Assembly (NCBI GenBank): GCA_002747745.1
Contig: PDQG01000005.1
Coordinates: forward strand, 92,524-156,523
Direction: 5' to 3'
DNA: 64,000 nt
Origin: a bacterium DOLZORAL124_38_8
GTDB lineage: Bacteria > Patescibacteriota > Gracilibacteria > UBA4473
Shown here in pieces: positions 20,432 through 29,198 of this stretch (its first letter is position 1; every line of letters starts with the position of its first letter). Made by a program: the position numbers and the translations under genes. The notes under the pieces were generated by a model. The model was not told where the DNA came from. It worked only from the letters and a program-made list of their open reading frames with translations, and did not search any database.

Positions 20432-21133
20432 TTAGGCTTTCAGCGGATTATGTTTTGGTTCTCCAACGGCTCGCGGGAATTTTTTGGGTGTTTTTTCAAA
20501 TTTTTTTAAAACCACAAATCGTCGTTCTAGGTCTAAATAATCGCTTTCAAATACTTCCATTACCATTCCGCCTAACCGTTCGGCAACCGACTCGTTTTCA
20601 AACACATCATCTAAAATAGAGGGCGTTTGGTAGGCAATCATTTTTCCGCCCACTTTTAAAAATGGCAGGGTGATTTCCAATAAAGTCGTCCACGGAGCCA
20701 CCGCTCGACACACAATCACATCAAATTGCTCTCGGTATTCTGGATCGTGCCCGAGCGTTTCGGCGCGTTCGTTGATGGTGGTAATATTTAAACTCAATTC
20801 GTTTGCCATATTTTGCACGGCTTTTAATTTTTTCCCGACCGAATCTAGCCCAGTAATTTGAGCACTCGGAAAAATAATTCCCAATGGTAATGACGGATAT
20901 CCACCACCACAACCAACATCGAGTATTTTTTTGTCGGCTAAATCAAAAAACTTGGCTACCATTACCGAATCAAGAAAATGTTTGATGTAAATTCCTTCTT
21001 CGTCTCGAATGGCTGACAGGTTTATTTTTGAGTTCCAGTCGGTGAACAATTGGTGCAATTTTTTAAATGATTCGCCTTGGTTGGTTACAAATTCGGGTAA
21101 TGATTGGGCGGTAGTAAGTTGTTTCCAGTCCAT
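20432..21133 (-). CDS. rsmG: 16S rRNA (guanine527-N7)-methyltransferase RsmG
   Basis: NLSAIRDEEGIYIKHFLDSV, ILDVGCGGGYPSLPLGI, VICRAVAPWTTLLE. Confidence 0.92.
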   Translation of the reverse strand: MDWKQLTTAQSLPEFVTNQGESFKKLHQLFTDWNSKINLSAIRDEEGIYIKHFLDSVMVAKFFDLADKKILDVGCGGGYPSLPLGIIFPSAQITGLDSVGKKLKAVQNMANELSLNITTINERAETLGHDPEYREQFDVIVCRAVAPWTTLLEITLPFLKVGGKMIAYQTPSILDDVFENESVAERLGGMVMEVFESDYLDLERRFVVLKKFEKTPKKFPRAVGEPKHNPLKA

Positions 21134-21134
21134 T

Positions 21135-21539
21135 TTAAGCGATTATTTTAGGCGTATCTTCTTTGTCTTTTTTGGGGAATCGTTTTTTGAACGATTTTTT
21201 TGAACTTTGCGTTCGTTTGGTGGCTTGTTTTAGTTCAACTAATTCTTTGTTTACAAAATGTGTTAGTAGGATTCGTAATCCAACCAACACTACAATGTGA
21301 ATCAAAACGGAAGTGTTTCGTTCTAATACTAGGGTGTCTAAGATGTCTTTGGCTACTAAAAAATCAAGCCCTAATAATAAATGTTGTGATAGTTCTAACC
21401 GCGAAGCTTGAAAGAATGAGTCTTCTTTTTTTTCGATATACATTTTGGCGGCTTTCACCACGCCCACCACAATAATAAGCCCGCCAAATAACCCAATGGC
21501 GAAGGCAAAAATTTCGATAATCGTTTTGAGTAAAAACAT
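21135..21539 (-). CDS. DUF1622-like membrane protein
   Basis: RLELSQHLLLGLDFLVAKDILDTLV...LRILLTHFVNKEL pattern. Confidence 0.7.
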   Translation of the reverse strand: MFLLKTIIEIFAFAIGLFGGLIIVVGVVKAAKMYIEKKEDSFFQASRLELSQHLLLGLDFLVAKDILDTLVLERNTSVLIHIVVLVGLRILLTHFVNKELVELKQATKRTQSSKKSFKKRFPKKDKEDTPKIIA

Positions 21540-21572
21540 TTTTATAGTTGAAGTTAGAAATTTGGTTTAATT

Positions 21573-22448
21573 TTAGTTATTCGCCAGTGTTTCAGCGGCT
21601 TCAACGGTGTTTTCAATCAACGAAGCAACCGTCATTGGTCCTACCCCACCTGGTACTGGTGAAATGGCTGCTACTTTGTTTTTGGCTGATTCAAACTCAA
21701 CATCGCCGCACAATTTCCATCCTCGTTCGGTGTCAGGGGCGTCTTTTCGATGAATTCCGACATCAATAATAACCGCTCCTTTTGGGAAATCATCTCCCGT
21801 AAACATTTCTGGTCGGCCAACCGCTACAATAATAATATCAGCGTCTGCCATTTTGGCTTTTATGTCTTTGGTTTTTGAGTGACAAACGGTTACGGTAGCT
21901 CGTTTGTTTAGGGCGAGGGCGGCCACTGGTTTTCCAACAATATTAGAACGACCAATCACGCAAATGTTTTTTCCCGTCATATCGCCAATGGTGTCTTCAA
22001 TCATGGTGATGATTCCTTTGGGCGTACAACATTGTAAACAAGGTTCGCCCAAGAATAGTTTTCCAATGTTTTCTGGGGTAAATCCGTCGACATCCTTGGC
22101 TGGGGCAATAGTTTGCAGTACTTTGGTTACCGAAATATGGTCGGGAAGTGGTAGTTGGACAATGACTCCGTGAATTGAATCGTCGGCGTTGATTTGTTTG
22201 ATTTCATCTAAAATTTCTGCTTCGCTGATAGTGTCTTCGTAGCGTCGTACTTCACTTAAAATTCCGGCTTTGGTCGCAAACTTTTCTTTTTGTCGTACAT
22301 AACTGGCACTAGCCGAATGATTTCCGACTAAAATTACAACCAATTTAGGCTGAATACCCTGCGCGTTTAATTTTGCAACTCGTGGTTTGAGTGAGTTCTC
22401 GATTAAGTTTTCGGCGATTTGTTTTCCAGAAATAATTTGAGCGGTCAT
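21573..22448 (-). CDS. folD: Methylenetetrahydrofolate dehydrogenase/cyclohydrolase FolD
   Basis: DGVIVQLPLPDHI-type motif (HGVIVQLPLPDH), CTPKGIITMIE, VIGRSNIVGKPVA, PVPGGVGPMTVASL. Confidence 0.96.
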   Translation of the reverse strand: MTAQIISGKQIAENLIENSLKPRVAKLNAQGIQPKLVVILVGNHSASASYVRQKEKFATKAGILSEVRRYEDTISEAEILDEIKQINADDSIHGVIVQLPLPDHISVTKVLQTIAPAKDVDGFTPENIGKLFLGEPCLQCCTPKGIITMIEDTIGDMTGKNICVIGRSNIVGKPVAALALNKRATVTVCHSKTKDIKAKMADADIIIVAVGRPEMFTGDDFPKGAVIIDVGIHRKDAPDTERGWKLCGDVEFESAKNKVAAISPVPGGVGPMTVASLIENTVEAAETLANN

Positions 22449-22472
22449 TGCGATTAGGTGTTAGTGAATAGT

Positions 22473-23153
22473 TTATGATTTTTTTTGGAGTCGTTCGAGC
22501 ACTAAGTTTAAAATTTCGGCACCGATTTCTTCTCGTCGTCTGAGTTCTCCGCCTTTATCAACGGATAATTTTTGCCAACGGAAATCGGTTTCGCATCGGT
22601 CTAGGGCTACGGCTCGTACTTTGGCTAGATATTCATTATCCGATTCGTGCAAATCGGTGGTGCGGCCTTTGGCGGCGTGTATTTGTTCACGGGCTTCTGG
22701 CGAAGCATCTAAAAACAAGACTAAACTTTCACGAGGAAATCCGTTTAGTTCGTATTCAAGCGTTTCGACAAAATGAATTAGATCTTCGGCTTCGACTTTT
22801 GATTGTGCTCGTGCGGGGGTATAGATAAGGTTTGAGGTTACGCCGCGGTCAAAAATAACCACATCATTTTCAATCAACAATTTTTGAATTTCTTCGGTTT
22901 GAGCCACGCGGTCAGAGGCGTAAAGAGCGGCAATGGCTTTCGGGTCAAGGTTGTGAAAGTTTCCACACTCACCTCGTAAATAAGCCGCAATGCGGGCTCC
23001 AGCAGGAGTTTGTTCGTAGCCTGGAAATCGTTTCCAACCGACTTTAATGTTGTGTTTGGCTAAGTTTTTCAGCAAAATTTCGGTTTGGGTTGATTTTCCG
23101 CAGGCATCTAATCCTTCTAGTACAATTATGGGAGCTTTTTTCATTTTGTTCAC
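22473..23153 (-). CDS. tmk: Thymidylate kinase
   Basis: IVLEGLDACGKSTQTEIL P-loop, FDRGVTSNLIY. Confidence 0.88.
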   Translation of the reverse strand: MNKMKKAPIIVLEGLDACGKSTQTEILLKNLAKHNIKVGWKRFPGYEQTPAGARIAAYLRGECGNFHNLDPKAIAALYASDRVAQTEEIQKLLIENDVVIFDRGVTSNLIYTPARAQSKVEAEDLIHFVETLEYELNGFPRESLVLFLDASPEAREQIHAAKGRTTDLHESDNEYLAKVRAVALDRCETDFRWQKLSVDKGGELRRREEIGAEILNLVLERLQKKS

Positions 23154-23303
23154 ACTAAATTCGACGCTATAGTATTTGTTTCGTTTAAAAAAAACAAACA
23201 GAAATCGACTGGGTTTTTGAACGCTTGTTTAAAAAACATACTTTTATTTGACTTAAATTCAAAAAAGTTTTAAAAATATTTTGAAATATTCTTATCTTAC
23301 AAT

Positions 23304-24248
23304 TTGATGAATAAACAAATACAATTATTAGGGGCTGTTTTATTGCTTGGTTCAGCCGTGGTTTTTGCGACACAGGCGGTTCATTACGGAAACAGAACGA
23401 GAAAAAATATCACTCGACGTTTTTCTTATCATATGCGAACGGGAAATAATTCGGCTTATTTGCGAGACAAAACCGTCGAAAAAAAAGGGTATATGCGCCC
23501 ACGAGTAACGGCAAATAAAGGTGTTACAAGTGAAAAGAATAATCCGATTAGAAAGTTTGTGGGTGGAAGACGATGGGTTAATGGGCGTTCGTCTTTTTCA
23601 AGTTTGAAGAAAATTTCGGTGGAGAAAAAAGGATACATGCGCCCACGAGTAACGGTTGATCGTGCGGAAAAATCGCCTCAAAGTACGCCACTTCGAACCA
23701 TTACAAACCGAACTTTGCCAACCTCGAAAAAACTCAATTCTCCGTATGTGGCAACGAGAAAACACGTGATGTTACATACAGAATTTAAACCTTCAGAACT
23801 TAAAAATGTTCAATCAGAATCATTTGCGTTAGATTTGCCAACCGAAATGTTGCAAACCAGCAAATCAAAAACCGAATTGACGGCACGAACAGCTGATGGA
23901 GTAAAATTAAATATAGAAATACTTTCACCAGAAAAAGAAACGGGGTTTGACGGAACGGCTCGAGCAATTGCGGAAACTCAGTTGAAAAAACGGCTTGATG
24001 TGTCGACTATCAACCAAACACGAAAAGTGTCTGAACAATTTGGGAAAAATCACATTAAGTTTTTGCAAACTCCAGCTACCAAATATTTTGAAAAAGTAAG
24101 TACTGGAAACCAAAAATCTCTGGCACAACGGGTGCAAGAAAATCCGAATGGAGGTTTCGTGTATATGGAGGTTTCAGCGTTGGAAAAACAATTGAACAAG
24201 GTATTAAATTTTGCCAACCAAATATTTAATTCATTTAATCTGAATTAG
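23304..24248 (+). CDS. Secreted/membrane-anchored hypothetical protein with repeated VEKKGYMRPRVT motif
   Basis: N-terminal hydrophobic segment; motif TVEKKGYMRPRVTA and ISVEKKGYMRPRVTV. Confidence 0.65.
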   Translation: MMNKQIQLLGAVLLLGSAVVFATQAVHYGNRTRKNITRRFSYHMRTGNNSAYLRDKTVEKKGYMRPRVTANKGVTSEKNNPIRKFVGGRRWVNGRSSFSSLKKISVEKKGYMRPRVTVDRAEKSPQSTPLRTITNRTLPTSKKLNSPYVATRKHVMLHTEFKPSELKNVQSESFALDLPTEMLQTSKSKTELTARTADGVKLNIEILSPEKETGFDGTARAIAETQLKKRLDVSTINQTRKVSEQFGKNHIKFLQTPATKYFEKVSTGNQKSLAQRVQENPNGGFVYMEVSALEKQLNKVLNFANQIFNSFNLN

Positions 24249-24282
24249 TGAAAATTTTCTAACTTTAGGGGAACATTCAATT

Positions 24283-24315
24283 AGATTCTGTTGTGAACGA
24301 CAGAATCTTTTTTGT
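24283..24315 (+). terminator. Rho-independent terminator
   Basis: agattctgttgtgaacgacagaatct + T-tract. Confidence 0.8.
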
Positions 24316-24344
24316 AAAAAAAAAGTATTTTGCTACCATAGTTT

Positions 24345-25538
24345 GTGATGACTGATTTATTAAAAAAGTTTCGAAAAAAAATTGTTGATTTAGGCTTTTC
24401 TCACAACAAGGAGTCAAAAGTTGAAGCCATTGATTTGTCAGATTTGCCAGCCGTACAAACAGAAGAAGTGCCGAAGGTTGAGTTTACCATTTCTTCGATG
24501 ACGATTGCGAAAGTGTTGTTTGTGGGGGCCTTGTTTTTAGTAGGAAAAGAGTTATTGTTAGAGTTAAAAAGCATCATTATTATGACGGCGTTATCAAGTT
24601 TGTTGGCGCTCGGATTGTCACCGTTTTTGGATAGATTGGAACGGTTTAAAATTCCGCGTCCACTGGCAATATTGATTTTATATATAGTTTTTTTAGGGGT
24701 GTTGGCGGTTGTGTTTATTCAGGTATTACCAATGTTGTCAGAACAATTATTGGGTATTGCCAAAGAACTAAAACACTTAGTTTTCTCTCCAAAATTTGAA
24801 ATTCCTTTTATCGGAAAACTTGGGCTCAATATTAACGCGACTGATTTACAAGGATTAGTAGCCAATAATCTGACAGAAATTTCTCAAAATTTACAGTCAG
24901 TGGCTGGATCTACGTTTGATATTGTGGGAAGTATCTTCCAAGGGGTATTTAACTTTGTGTATACATTGATTTTATTGTTCTTTATGTTACTAGAACGAGA
25001 AAAAATTGGACGTTTTGTTTTGAGTCATTTGCCTTCTGATACGAGAAAATATGTGTACCAAAAAACCATTGACGTGCAGCATAAAATGGCCCATTGGTTT
25101 AAAGGTCAAATTATGGTGATGATTGTGGTCGGTGTTGGAATTTATATTGGAATGAAGATATTTTCGCTTATTTTTGGCGTAAAATATGCTGCGACCATTG
25201 CTATTGTGGCAGGAATTATGGAATTGTTCCCATATATTGGAGCGGCTTTGTCTACCGTTTTGGCTGGAGTGGTAGCGGCAAATGAATCTGCGACCGCCTT
25301 CTTATTTGTGTTAGGATGGATGGGATTAGTTCAATTCTTAGAAGGAAATATTTTAGTTCCATTGGTGATGGAGAAAGCGGTCGGATTATCATCGGTGGTG
25401 GTGATTTTGTCATTGTCTATTGCGGGTACTTTGGGGTATGCCGTAGGTGGAATTGCGGTCTCAATTCTTGGTATGATTTTTGCCATTCCGTTGGCGGCCA
25501 TTGGGTCAATCTTTATTTCGGGTGAGCATAAAGATTAA
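24345..25538 (+). CDS. AI-2E family (PerM-like) transporter
   Basis: PFLDRLERFKIPRPLAIL..., GIMELFPYIGAALSTVLAGVVAA, FLEGNILVPLVMEKAVGLSSVVVI. Confidence 0.88.
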   Translation: MMTDLLKKFRKKIVDLGFSHNKESKVEAIDLSDLPAVQTEEVPKVEFTISSMTIAKVLFVGALFLVGKELLLELKSIIIMTALSSLLALGLSPFLDRLERFKIPRPLAILILYIVFLGVLAVVFIQVLPMLSEQLLGIAKELKHLVFSPKFEIPFIGKLGLNINATDLQGLVANNLTEISQNLQSVAGSTFDIVGSIFQGVFNFVYTLILLFFMLLEREKIGRFVLSHLPSDTRKYVYQKTIDVQHKMAHWFKGQIMVMIVVGVGIYIGMKIFSLIFGVKYAATIAIVAGIMELFPYIGAALSTVLAGVVAANESATAFLFVLGWMGLVQFLEGNILVPLVMEKAVGLSSVVVILSLSIAGTLGYAVGGIAVSILGMIFAIPLAAIGSIFISGEHKD

Positions 25539-25630
25539 TAAAGATAATGAATAGTTTTTTACTATAAGAATGTCTTGAAATCTAGTGAAAAAATTAGACA
25601 AAGAAAGTGGCAGAAAATAGACTTAATTTG

Positions 25631-26379
25631 ATGAGTTTTATTGAACCGAACCGAACCGAACCGAACCGAACCGAACCGAACCGAACCGAACCGCGTTAGC
25701 GTTTAGGCAATTTGCTCGCGGATTAGTTAAAGGGTTTACTCTCATAGAGTTATTGGTGGTAATTGTGATAATTGGGATTTTGTCTGGAATGGGAATTGCT
25801 CAGTATCGTTCGTATATGAATAAAGCGAAAGATGCTAAAATAACTTCTGATTTAGCTCAGATTTCTAAAATTTTGCAGGCGGATAGAGTGAGTCGAAATA
25901 AATCGGATTATTCACATCTTATAAAAAATGAAGATGGGCAACTACGAAATGATGCGGTTGAAGTGGTGCGAATTATAAAAGAGGCTGGTTTTAAATTACC
26001 AAGTCCTGATGAGGCCTGTTATTTTATTATGATCCCGTGGGAATTACATGAGAAATCATTTCCTTACGGAAAAAAAACGGATTTTGCGGTGGTTTCATTG
26101 CGGTCAGGGATGTTAAACACTAATTTGGAGGCTCCATTTGGAGAAATGATATTGGCGAATGGAACGTCTGAATCAGTGAATGTGTTATTAAACCCAGCAC
26201 TGAATCCTCGAAGAGGGTCAGGATACACTTGGGGGAAATCACTTCGTTCGTGGTATAAGGATTATTATAAGGGGGCTTGTAAGGATAGCCCATCTTATGA
26301 ATATTGGAATGGAATAGCTCTAAATGGACAACCGTATATAAATGCTTTTAGTTTTATTCCGATTGATCCGAGTTTGTAA
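25631..26379 (+). CDS. Type IV pilin-like protein; ATG currently out of frame with pilin body (candidate phase-variable OFF state)
   Basis: Pilin frame LVKGFTLIELLVVIVIIGILSGMGIAQYRSY open upstream only to TGA 25642 with no start; ATG 25631 offset 122 nt (2 mod 3). Confidence 0.75.
25643..25692. repeat. Tandem repeat of GAACC, 10 copies
   Basis: Ten perfect 5-bp units read directly. Confidence 0.98.
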
Positions 26380-26394
26380 ATTTCTTTTAAGTAT

Positions 26395-28068
26395 TTAATT
26401 GCTGGATTTGGCATCAACTAACTGTAATTTTATTTGTGGTTGTCCTTGCCAATACTGGGTATCAGCATAAAATAGAATATCGTATTTGGTGTTTAATTTG
26501 ATGTTTTTTAAGTGGGGTGGGGTAAAAAATGACACGAATCTAATGGGGGTTCCGTTTACGAGTCCGTTCAATTGGAAGTGTTCATTGCTCTGTCCGAGGC
26601 TTTTTTGTTCGGTAATAAATACATTTTTAACGCCTAAAATTGGGTTTGGGTTTCCTTCGCCAAACGGAGCGAGCGTTTTTATTTTGGTTATAAGTGTTTC
26701 GGTTATCAATTCATACGGAAGCCACGCTTCGACTTGGTGGGTTTTGGGTGGGAACTCGCATTGATTAAAATAGTTTTGCAAGGCGGTTTTAAGAGCTTCA
26801 AAGTTTGATTCTTCGCATACAAATCCTGCAGCCCCGCTGTGTCCACCATAAAATGTTAGATATTGAACGACGGTTGGTTCGTGCAGGGCTTTGATAATGG
26901 ATACGCCTGGTACTGATCGGCACGATGCGCCAATACTTCCGTCTGATTTTTTGGTACAAGCAATGGTTGGCGTTCCCGTTTGTTCTGATATACGTGAGGC
27001 AATAAGTCCTAAAATTCCAGGTAACCAATGATCGGCGTACAAAATTTGGCATTTCTGACTTTTATCTATTTGTAGGCGTGATTCTTGCAAACCGTTTTGG
27101 GTGAGTTCTTTTCGTGCTTGGTTTAGTTCTTGCAAGTGCCGAATAATGTTTTGTGTATTATTGGGATTGCCCAAAAATAATTGTGCGGCGATAAGTCGGT
27201 CACCAATTCGAGATGCGGCATTAAGGTGTGGGGCGATAAAAAAACCAATGGTTTCTTCGTTCATTTCACCAGCGTTGGTTTGGGTGTCTAATAGGGCCTT
27301 TAGTCCGCTCCATTCTGATTGGTTCATATTTTGTAATCCGAGTTGCGTAATAAGGCGGTTTTCGCCCACCAGTTCGACACAATCCGCGACTACTCCAATG
27401 GCGGAAATTTCAATAAATTTTTTCCAAAATTCAGCGGCTTCACGTTTGGTTGAATATTTTGTTTCGGCGAGGGCTTGTACTAGTTTTAAGGCTACCGCGG
27501 ATCCGGAAAATTCTTGTTCGGAATAATCGGGATTCAGTTTAGGGTTGATAACGGCTACGGCTGCTTTTGGAAACGATTCTTTTTTTGGGGTGTGGTGGTC
27601 GGTTACGATAGTGTCAATGCCAACTGATTGTGCGTAAGCCACTTCGTTATTATCATTGATTCCACAATCGCAGGTAATTACGAGCGAAACTTGTTTGCTA
27701 GCAATTTCATCAAATAAATAGTTTTTGAGTCCGTGGTTATCATTAGTGCGGTCAGGAATACGGTACGAAACCAGTCCGCCTAATTCGGCAATGGCTTTGG
27801 TTAAAATAACGGTCGAGGTAATACCGTCGGAATCAAAATCGCCAAACACAATAATGCGTTCTTGGTTTTTAATAGCGGTAAAAATCCGCTCACAAGCGGT
27901 TTGCATGCCGTCTAACTCAAACGGATTGGTAAACAGATTCCACCACTCGCCTGTAAATTGTGGGGGATTATTGGCATTTGTTATTCGTGGTCTGTTGTGC
28001 GACAAAATATCCCACAATTCTTGGTCGGAATTTATGGTAGGAGCTGGAGTCCAGACATTTTTATTCAT
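26395..28068 (-). CDS. recJ: Single-stranded-DNA-specific exonuclease RecJ
   Basis: IIVFGDFDSDGITSTVIL, ITCDCGIND, IVTDHHTP, YGGHSGAAGF, FGEGNPNPIL. Confidence 0.95.
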   Translation of the reverse strand: MNKNVWTPAPTINSDQELWDILSHNRPRITNANNPPQFTGEWWNLFTNPFELDGMQTACERIFTAIKNQERIIVFGDFDSDGITSTVILTKAIAELGGLVSYRIPDRTNDNHGLKNYLFDEIASKQVSLVITCDCGINDNNEVAYAQSVGIDTIVTDHHTPKKESFPKAAVAVINPKLNPDYSEQEFSGSAVALKLVQALAETKYSTKREAAEFWKKFIEISAIGVVADCVELVGENRLITQLGLQNMNQSEWSGLKALLDTQTNAGEMNEETIGFFIAPHLNAASRIGDRLIAAQLFLGNPNNTQNIIRHLQELNQARKELTQNGLQESRLQIDKSQKCQILYADHWLPGILGLIASRISEQTGTPTIACTKKSDGSIGASCRSVPGVSIIKALHEPTVVQYLTFYGGHSGAAGFVCEESNFEALKTALQNYFNQCEFPPKTHQVEAWLPYELITETLITKIKTLAPFGEGNPNPILGVKNVFITEQKSLGQSNEHFQLNGLVNGTPIRFVSFFTPPHLKNIKLNTKYDILFYADTQYWQGQPQIKLQLVDAKSSN

Positions 28069-28116
28069 ACAAAATTATGGTAAATGGTTTGCGGTGGTTG
28101 GCAAGGTTTGAAATAT

Positions 28117-28148
28117 AAAAAACTTTCCCTAGTTCGCGGGAAAGTTTT
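28117..28148 (-). terminator. Rho-independent terminator downstream of trxB
   Basis: aactttccctagttcgcgggaaagttt with flanking A/T tract. Confidence 0.75.
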
Positions 28149-28173
28149 AAAGAGATGGTTTCTATGAATTTTT

Positions 28174-29112
28174 TTAATTCAAATATTGTTCGGCGTCCAT
28201 GGCGGCCATGCAACCAGCTCCTGCCGCAGTAATGGCTTGTTGGTAGTGGTGGTCGCTTACATCTCCGGCCACAAACACGCTTGGAATGTTGGTTCGTGTT
28301 TTGTTGGTAACTTTAATGTATTTGGCGTCGGTTAATTCGATAGATTCGTCTAAGAATTTGGTGTTTGGGTTATGTCCAATCGCAACAAAAATTCCGTTTA
28401 ATTCTAAAGTCGATTTTTCTCCGCTATCGCTATCGGTTAACTCTACACTTTCAATCAACATGTCTCCGTTAATATCGGTTACATTTTTGTTCCACACCAT
28501 TTCAATTTTTTCGTTGGCAAACACTCGTTCTTGCATTGGTTTGCTGGCTCGAAGTTCGTTTCGTCGGTGAATCAAATACACTTTGCTGGCAAACTTCGTC
28601 AAAAACATTGCTTCTTCGCAAGCGGTGTCTCCGCCTCCTACTACACACACGGTCTTGTTTCGAAAGAAGGCTCCGTCACACGTGGCACAAGCGGTGTACC
28701 CTCGTCCCCAAAACTTTTTTTCTAATTCGTCTTGTTTGTCTTTGTCGCCACCAAAATCAAGCCAACGAGCCGAGGCTCCAGTGGCAATAATCACCGATTC
28801 GGTTTCGATGGTTTCGGTGTCTGAAATATGAAGTTTTAAGTTTTTTTCGTCAGAAAAATCAACGCTTTTAACCATTTTATTGGCGGTTCGAGCGCCAAAG
28901 TTTTGGGCTTGTGTACGCATATTGGCCATTAATTCTGGTCCCATAATTCCGTCTGGAAACCCTGGGAAATTTTCAACATCGCTGGTTCCCATAAGTTGTC
29001 CTCCTGGATTGCTTCCTTCTAGTACGAGTGGGTTTAAATCGGCTCGTGCGGCATAAATAGCCGCGGTTAATCCGGCTGGTCCAGAACCAATAATAACAAG
29101 TTTTTCTTTCAT
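28174..29112 (-). CDS. trxB: Thioredoxin reductase
   Basis: IIGSGPAGLTAAIYAARA, ACATCDGAFF (CxxC), VVGGGDTACEEA, FVAGDVSDHHYQQAITAAGAGCMAA. Confidence 0.96.
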   Translation of the reverse strand: MKEKLVIIGSGPAGLTAAIYAARADLNPLVLEGSNPGGQLMGTSDVENFPGFPDGIMGPELMANMRTQAQNFGARTANKMVKSVDFSDEKNLKLHISDTETIETESVIIATGASARWLDFGGDKDKQDELEKKFWGRGYTACATCDGAFFRNKTVCVVGGGDTACEEAMFLTKFASKVYLIHRRNELRASKPMQERVFANEKIEMVWNKNVTDINGDMLIESVELTDSDSGEKSTLELNGIFVAIGHNPNTKFLDESIELTDAKYIKVTNKTRTNIPSVFVAGDVSDHHYQQAITAAGAGCMAAMDAEQYLN

Positions 29113-29198
29113 AATAGGGATGGTTTTTAAAAATCTTTCTTATGATACTAAGAAAGATTTTTGCTTCAAGTAAGAGTTGTGGTTTGGACTACAACAAA

